Origin: JACDAN01 sp963802375
GTDB lineage: Bacteria > Actinomycetota > Thermoleophilia > Gaiellales > Gaiellaceae
Reading direction: 5' to 3'
DNA length: 64,000 nucleotides
Assembly (NCBI GenBank): GCA_963802375.1
Contig: CAWDIJ010000017.1
Location: forward strand, 1-64,000
The number at the start of each line of letters is the position of its first letter. The stretch's first letter is position 1. Positions 60,101 through 64,000 of the stretch are shown piece after piece. The notes beneath the pieces were generated by a model. That model did no database searches and was not told the DNA's origin. It worked only from the letters and a program-made list of their open reading frames with translations. The translations under genes were made by a program, and so were the position numbers.

Positions 60101-60934
60101 GCCGTGATCACGCAGACGCCGGGTAATCCGACGAGTAGCCGGTCGGCGACGTTTGCATTCTCGGCAACCGAGGCTGGGTCGTTCGCGTGCGAGCTTGACG
60201 GCCTGGGTTTTGGCCCCTGCGGCTCGCCGGCCTCGTACCAGGGACTGGGGGACGGCATGCACACGTTCACCGTCAAGCCCACCGATAGCCTCGGCAACCT
60301 TGGCGTCTCGGCCTCGTTCAGCTGGCGGGTCGATGGCACTACACCGGAGACGACGCTCGCCTCGGCGCCCGCCGCCCAAACGACAGCGGTCTCGGCGACG
60401 TTCACGTTCTCGGCCAGCGAGCCGTCTGGCTTCGAGTGCAAGCTCGACGCCGGAGCGTTCGCGCCGTGCAGCTCCCCGCAGACGCACACCGGTCTTACGC
60501 GGGCGGCCCATTCGTTCGAGGTGCGTGCAATCGACGCCGCGGGGAATACCGACGCCACGCCGGCGGTACACCGCTGGACGATCGGGGCCGCACCCGTGGC
60601 CACGCGGAGGACGCGGGCAGTCTCGGCGCTCCTCGCTCCGCATGCCGGCGCGCGGGTGACGTCGCCGCCGCTCCTTCGCTGGCGCCGGGTTCCCCGAGCG
60701 TCGTACTACAACGTCCAGCTCTTCCGCGGGTCGGTGAAGATATTGAGCTCCTGGCCGACCGCCACGCAGCTTCAACTGCGCGGGCGTTGGACCTACCTCG
60801 GCCGCAAGCGACGGCTCACGGCGGGCACGTATCGATGGTACGTCTGGCCGGGATACGGGAAGGCGCCGCTCCGACGCTATGGACGGCTCCTGGGTGGCAG
60901 CACTTTCAGGGTGGTATCGCGTGCCCGCCGCTAA
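57140..60934 (+). CDS. Large secreted surface protein with twelve Cys-paired Ig-like modules
   Basis: The 1264-residue protein has a signal peptide (residues 1-25), an N-terminal DUF11-like domain (about 26-169) and twelve modules of about 80 residues, each opening APTVxIxxKPxxPSxSxSAxF and carrying CKLDDGxFxxCTSPxxYxxL, then DGPHTFTVKATDxAGN. Two Cys ten residues apart in each module probably form a disulfide once outside the cell. A C-terminal domain of about 110 residues (ALLAPHAGARVTSPPLLRWR) resembles a fibronectin-like cap. Modules 3-4 and 5-6 come from a recent 483-bp-spaced duplication. ATG 57140 follows AAGGGGG. Adhesion or cell-cell contact is a fair guess, not shown. Confidence 0.85.
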   Translation: MFDCRRLLLPVAATCLLLASGAAAAEGDAFTATSTPSHIKPSTLTAYTVTLTNSGTSTKEADRAKIAIPIGFAVDGTTFQATTSAAGSCVASAWAADGALIADGKINLKRPDGNPNQTNNRLCQGATLTVAFSATSSPTDGSYTWVTELLRGDGAFILAGSQPNVRVDGTAPVVTIQQKPSDPSGSQSASFTFNVNEQAAVSCKLDDGPFSPCTSPAEYGNLADGEHSLTVQATDPAGNTGQDSYSWRVDAIAPTIAITQKPSELSNSTSASFAFTASEPATECKLDDAAFAACSSPVAYSDLAQGPHTFTVKAADSVGNTDQDAYTWTIDSIPPTVGITDGKPSNPSNSKSATFTFTASEPTQCKLDDGAFAACTSPKSYGNLADGPHTFTVKATDTAGNASEAAYTWTIDATPPTVTITGAKPASPTNSTSASFSFSASDPSQCKLDGGEFTACSSPATYSSLADGPHTFTVKATDAASNTAEDSHTWTVDATVPTVAIVGRPAALSNTRSPTFTFTASEPTQCKLDDGAFAACTSPKSYGNLADGPHTFTVKATDTAGNASEAAYTWTIDATPPTVTITGAKPASPTNSTSASFSFSASDPSQCKLDGGEFTACSSPATYSSLADGPHTFAVKAIDPAENTAQATHTWTVDTTPPTVEITGGKPGDPTNSKSASFTFTTSESSMECKFDSGLFAACTSPRSFSNLPDGQHTFTVRATDAAGNTGLDSHSWVIDSAAPTVAITGEPANPTKSRSAGFTFTTSEPAQCSLDAAPFAPCNSPTGYSGLPDGTHTFVVKATDAAGNTGQDIYEWRIDNVAPTLVIVQKPTNPSNVKSPTFAFTVSEGGTTVQCKVDSGAFATCSSPTTYSNLADGPHLFTVKSTDGAGNTGQTEYGWRLETILPIATLTDTPQNPSTSTSARFEFSPSRTQATLECSLDGQAFAACTSPRVYGSLSQGPHTFAVRAKDAAGTGPPTSFAWGIDSVGPTAVITQTPGNPTSSRSATFAFSATEAGSFACELDGLGFGPCGSPASYQGLGDGMHTFTVKPTDSLGNLGVSASFSWRVDGTTPETTLASAPAAQTTAVSATFTFSASEPSGFECKLDAGAFAPCSSPQTHTGLTRAAHSFEVRAIDAAGNTDATPAVHRWTIGAAPVATRRTRAVSALLAPHAGARVTSPPLLRWRRVPRASYYNVQLFRGSVKILSSWPTATQLQLRGRWTYLGRKRRLTAGTYRWYVWPGYGKAPLRRYGRLLGGSTFRVVSRARR
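58202..58555 (+). repeat. Intragenic repeat copy 1 (modules 3-4)
   Basis: These 354 bp are identical by eye to 58685-59038, while other modules of the same gene differ widely, so the duplication is recent or maintained by gene conversion. Confidence 0.88.
58685..59038 (+). repeat. Intragenic repeat copy 2 (modules 5-6)
   Basis: Partner of 58202-58555 at an offset of 483 bp (161 codons, two modules), in frame. Confidence 0.88.
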
Positions 60935-62505
60935 GGCTGCTCGCCGCCGCCTATTCGTCCTCGTCGCGATCGCCTGCCTGCTGCTGGTGTCGGCCGCCGC
61001 GGCGGCTCCTGGCGACATCTACACGGCCGCCTCGTCGCTGTCGCACGTGAAGCCAACTACCTCGGCGACGTACACGATCACGCTGACGAACGAGGCGGGC
61101 TCGCCCAGCCGAGCCTGGCGAGCGACGATTGTCATCCCTCCCGGCTTCAGCGTCCAGCCAACGTCAGTCCAGGCAACGACCCAAGCGGTTGGTGGCTGCA
61201 CCGCGTCGCTCTGGGTGGTCGACGGCCCGGTGAGCTCGGAGATCAATCTGCGGCGACCGGGAAATAACGACACGGGCCTCTGCCCCGGAGCAAAGCTGAC
61301 CGTTTCCTTCACCGCCACGTCGGCAGGCGACGAAGCCACTTACACGTGGGCAACCCACCTCTTCGTCGGCGAAACCGAAGAGTTCGCCCTCAACGGCTCC
61401 CAGCCCACAGTCGTCGTCGACGGCACTCGGCCGGTCGTGACGATCGGGCAGAAGCCGACCAATCCCAGCAATTCCCGGTCGGCGAACTTCTCGTTCACGC
61501 TGAGCGAACTCCTCGGCGCTATCTGCAAACTGGACAACGGGCCCTTCGTGCCGTGCACGAGCCCAGTGGCCTACGACAACCTCTCCGACGGCCCCCACAC
61601 CTTCACCGTCGCAGCCAGCGACGCCGCAGGAAACACCGCACAGGACGGCTACGCCTGGACCGTCGAGACGCGTGCGCCGACAGCCGCGATCTCGTCAGGA
61701 CCCGCTCGGCTGACGAACAGCAGATCGGCGACGTTCGTGTTTTCCTCCGACGAGCCGTCGTCGTTCCACTGCCAGCTCAACGGTGGCAGCTTCCTGCCTT
61801 GCACCTCGCCGGCGTCGTATCAAGGGCTCGCCGACGGGCCACATGCGTTTTCGGTCCGTCCGACGGACGCTGTTGGCAACATCAGGCCCGACCGCGTCCT
61901 ACGGCTGGCGGGTCGACGCAACGGCCCCGGAAACGACCCTCGGCGCGCGGCCGAGAAGCCGGACGACGACGCTGTCAGCGAGCTTCACGTTCTCAGCAAG
62001 CGAGCAAGCGACGTTCCAGTGCAAGCTCGACGCCAGCGCGTTTGTAGCCTGCAGCTCGCCGAAAACCTACGCACGGCTCAGACGAAGCGCGCACACCTTC
62101 CAGGTACAAGCCGTTGACGCCGCCGGGAATGTGGATCCGACTCCGGCGGTCCTCCGTTGGACGATCGCCGCGGTTGCGCGGAGGGCGAAGGCGAGCTCGC
62201 CATTGCTCGCGCCCCGCGTCGGCGCACGCGTAGCGAGCGCACCGTTGCTCGTGTGGCGTCCGGTGGCTCGGGCGTCTTACTACAACGTCCAGATTTTCCG
62301 CGGAAAGACCAAGGTTTTGAGTGCCTGGCCGACACGCGCCCGCTTCCGGCTACGCGCGCGTTGGACCTACCTCGGGCGACAGCAGCGACTCGCACCCGGC
62401 ACATACCGCTGGTTCATCTGGCCGCGCCTCGGCCGCGGAGCCGAAGGGCGTTATGGAGCGCTTCTAGGCCAGAGCACGTTCACGGTCACGGCTGCTCGGC
62501 GCTGA
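60921..62505 (+). CDS. Second Ig-like surface protein, broken by a one-base frameshift
   Basis: A shorter paralogue of the 1264-residue protein: signal peptide (RRRLFVLVAIACLLLVSAAA), DUF11-like N-domain (STLS-type region SSLSHVKPTTSATYTITLTN), three Cys-paired modules and the same C-terminal cap (YYNVQIFRGKTKVLSAWPTR). Near 61884 one extra base (ATCAGGCCC) breaks module two; with it removed the frame resumes GPTASYGWRVDATAPETTLG. GTG 60921 overlaps the end of the first gene by 14 bp after AGGGTGG. The length is 528 codons plus one base. Three genes likely form one operon. Confidence 0.82.
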
Positions 62506-62569
62506 CCGCGTGCTCGCCGCCGCCAGGCCGCGCTGCTCGGCCAGAGCACGCCAGCGGTTCGGAGACGAT

Positions 62570-62604
62570 CCGGGGAGGGTCGTTCCGCATACGACCCTCC
62601 CCGG
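62570..62604. terminator. Hairpin between the surface cluster and the convergent gene
   Basis: CCGGGGAGGGTCGT and ACGACCCTCCCCGG pair over 14 bp with loop TCCGCAT, 64 bases past the surface gene and ten from the stop of the minus-strand gene; probably serves both. Confidence 0.8.
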
Positions 62605-62613
62605 CTGCTTCGT

Positions 62614-63465
62614 CTACTGGTCCTGAATCGCGGCGAGGCCAGTGATCGTGTGCGAGCCGTTGCCGATCCGTCCCAGGGACTTCGTCCGGGCGGTGTTCAC
62701 GTCGAGCCGGTACAGGCGGGCCCCGTAGCGGCCCTTGGGAGTGCCCGCGAGCCAGCCCACGTTGTCGACACCGGCGATATCGAACCCGACGTTGGCGCCG
62801 AGCTCGAGTCCGGTCGACAGCGGCATGATCAGCGTGCCCGCGTTCGCCGGCCGCTGGATCAAGAGCCTGTCGGGGCTCGCGCCGATGTCGAAGGCGTAGA
62901 GCTCCGTCACCGTGGGGCGGGTTGCGAAAGCGGTGAAGGACGAGTTCGTGTAGGCGGAGCCGACGACCTGGACGCCGGCCGGGCTGAGCTTCGTGTCGAC
63001 GGAGAGCAGCGTGCCGTCGTCGGGGTTCAGCCGGAGGTTGTCGCCCGCGTCGCTCGTCACGCGGATCTTGTCGACGGTCGGGTTGAAGTCGAACCCGTTG
63101 ACCGTGCCGGAGAGGACCGAGGGGTTGAGGTCGAAGCTCTTCCCTTCGGGCACGGCGATTGCAGTGCGCGGGTTCAGGCGATAGACGACTCGATCGCTGC
63201 CGAGCGCGTACAGGTCACCTGAGGCCGGCCGGAAGTCGATGCCCTTGATCGTGACCATGGCCGGAAGGCCGGTGATCGGCTTCGAGCGCGTCTTGCGTGG
63301 GTTGTCCGAACTGAAGCTGAGCAAGTTGCCGGCGGTGTCGGTCGCCAGGAACGTGCGGTCATCGCGGTCTCGCTTGCCACTGTCGGCGAGGGCGACGAGC
63401 GGCATCGCGAGCGCAAGGAGCGCAACGACGAGGATGCCGCGGCTGATGAAGCGTGAGAGGTGCAT
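62614..63465 (-). CDS. Secreted DUF4394-domain protein
   Basis: The 283-residue product has a signal peptide (FISRGILVVALLALAMPLVA) and DUF4394-like propeller blades: GIDFRPASGDLYALGSDRVV, NGFDFNPTVDKIRVTSDAGD with NLRLNPDDGTLLSVD, GSAYTNSS and GFDIAGVDNVGWLAGTPKGR. Members are exported calcium- or sugar-associated proteins of unknown role. ATG 63465 is preceded by TGGAGG at good spacing; the longer frame to 63528 is not needed. Confidence 0.85.
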   Translation of the reverse strand: MHLSRFISRGILVVALLALAMPLVALADSGKRDRDDRTFLATDTAGNLLSFSSDNPRKTRSKPITGLPAMVTIKGIDFRPASGDLYALGSDRVVYRLNPRTAIAVPEGKSFDLNPSVLSGTVNGFDFNPTVDKIRVTSDAGDNLRLNPDDGTLLSVDTKLSPAGVQVVGSAYTNSSFTAFATRPTVTELYAFDIGASPDRLLIQRPANAGTLIMPLSTGLELGANVGFDIAGVDNVGWLAGTPKGRYGARLYRLDVNTARTKSLGRIGNGSHTITGLAAIQDQ

Positions 63466-63563
63466 GGAAGCCTCCAAGGGTCGAGGGGTGTCTGGAGGGT
63501 CTTCGCAAATGTCCGCGCCAGGGTTCAATCCGGCCGGATGACGAGTAGCGTTGGCGGCGACCG

Positions 63564-64000
63564 ATGTCCTCCGGGTCGACGCTCTACGGGCCGCAGCAGA
63601 GCCGTTTCGCGCGCTTTCTCGAGCGGCGGGAGCAGCGGCGACCTGATCCTGGCGCGCGCGAGCTGCGCCGGAGGCTCCTTGCCGGCCTCGAGGGGCGCGT
63701 GCTCGAGGTCGGCTCGGGCGACGGGCGCTCCTTCGAGCACTACCCGCCCGAGGTCACGGCGCTGCTCGCGGTCGAGCCCGATCCCACGGCGAGGGAATCC
63801 GCCGCTGAGCGGGCTCGCAGCGCAATGGTTCCGATCGAGATCGTCGACGGGCTTGCCGAGCGGCTGCCCGCCGACGACGAATCCTTCGACGCTGTCGTCG
63901 TCATGGGCCTCCTCTGCAGCGTCGCCGACCCGCGCGTCGTCCTCCAGGAGCTCCGGCGCGTGCTCCGGGAAGGCGGAGAGCTCCGCTTCTGGGAGCACGT
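63564..64000 (+). CDS. Class I SAM-dependent methyltransferase, cut by the window end
   Basis: From ATG 63564 the frame stays open to the window edge (145 codons). Motif I is RVLEVGSGDGRSFEHYP (near 50-66), LLAVEPDP is the acidic end of strand two, IVDGLAERLPADDESFDAVV motif IV and LQELRRVLREGGELRFWEHV motif VI. The N-terminal Phe/Arg/Glu-rich segment (FARFLERREQRRP) resembles ubiquinone/menaquinone and lipid methyltransferases. The C-terminus is missing, so the substrate cannot be told. Confidence 0.82.
   Translation, partial: MSSGSTLYGPQQSRFARFLERREQRRPDPGARELRRRLLAGLEGRVLEVGSGDGRSFEHYPPEVTALLAVEPDPTARESAAERARSAMVPIEIVDGLAERLPADDESFDAVVVMGLLCSVADPRVVLQELRRVLREGGELRFWEH

Overview
The window is high-GC DNA (roughly two-thirds G+C by eye) with GTG and TTG starts, many 1-4 nt stop/start overlaps and typically actinobacterial protein families: a PASTA-less Ser/Thr kinase, a BTAD/SARP-type regulator, an S4/Hsp15 protein, a Mn catalase, a DUF6197 protein and a one-Cys ECF anti-sigma partner. 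The style of the secreted proteins and the purL-purF and purM-purN-purH layout suggest a soil actinobacterium of the Thermoleophilia type (Gaiellales/Solirubrobacterales). This is inference from family resemblance, not a search result.

Region 1 (1-5.6 kb): the tail of an S4 protein, a secreted cupin protein, a secreted beta-barrel-like protein, a membrane Ser/Thr kinase with an extracellular propeller, and a divergent regulator fusing a BTAD/SARP DNA-binding part to two universal-stress-like domains. Two triple-heptamer arrays (CTGAGnn repeated every 11 bp) lie upstream of the regulator and upstream of the secreted barrel gene. This is the operator geometry known for SARP regulators, so I propose a small local regulon.

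Region 2 (5.6-18.3 kb): an accessory island. An intact tRNA-Lys at 18269-18341 is followed, on its 3' side, by two more copies of its 3' half in the same orientation (16565-16604 and 6255-6302), the usual footprint of elements integrated at a tRNA 3' end. tRNA-Asp 3' fragments, another tRNA 3' end and a recurring CGAATTTGCAGGGA-like motif cluster at the borders. No integrase was seen. Cargo includes an HXXEE protein, a SPW-repeat protein, a DHFR-like reductase, RidA, a cupin-cyclase fusion, a GAF-cyclase, small barrel proteins, a frameshifted acetyltransferase, a second S4 gene and a YhgE/Pip-like membrane protein. A dispersed degenerate repeat sits just 3' of five minus-strand genes between 8.8 and 21.5 kb.

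Region 3 (18.3-35.9 kb): arginase, a ScyD/ScyE-like secreted protein, a small VOC protein, an epoxide-hydrolase-like enzyme, an ECF sigma factor with its zinc-finger partner, tRNA-Glu and tRNA-Val, Mn catalase with a clear terminator, an M23-like protein with a depolymerase-like esterase, a short-chain dehydrogenase, and a coupled glycogen-debranching-enzyme/glycosyltransferase pair.

Region 4 (35.8-50.7 kb): sulfur amino acid and purine genes, mostly on the minus strand: purL, purF, (ctaG plus a small membrane gene on the plus strand), purM, purN, purH, cystathionine beta-synthase, a phosphoesterase, two YcaQ-like winged-helix proteins and cystathionine gamma-synthase. Together these give IMP synthesis steps and transsulfuration.

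Region 5 (50.7-64 kb): an FtsX-type permease with a duplicated ABC ATPase, a glyoxalase-like protein, and a three-gene surface cluster: a Pro-rich membrane-anchored protein, a 1264-residue protein with twelve Cys-paired Ig-like modules, and a shorter paralogue. A secreted DUF4394 protein and a methyltransferase cut by the window end follow.

Several genes carry single-base frameshifts, mostly insertions, including the normally essential purM. Sequencing or assembly error is a serious explanation for at least part of them.
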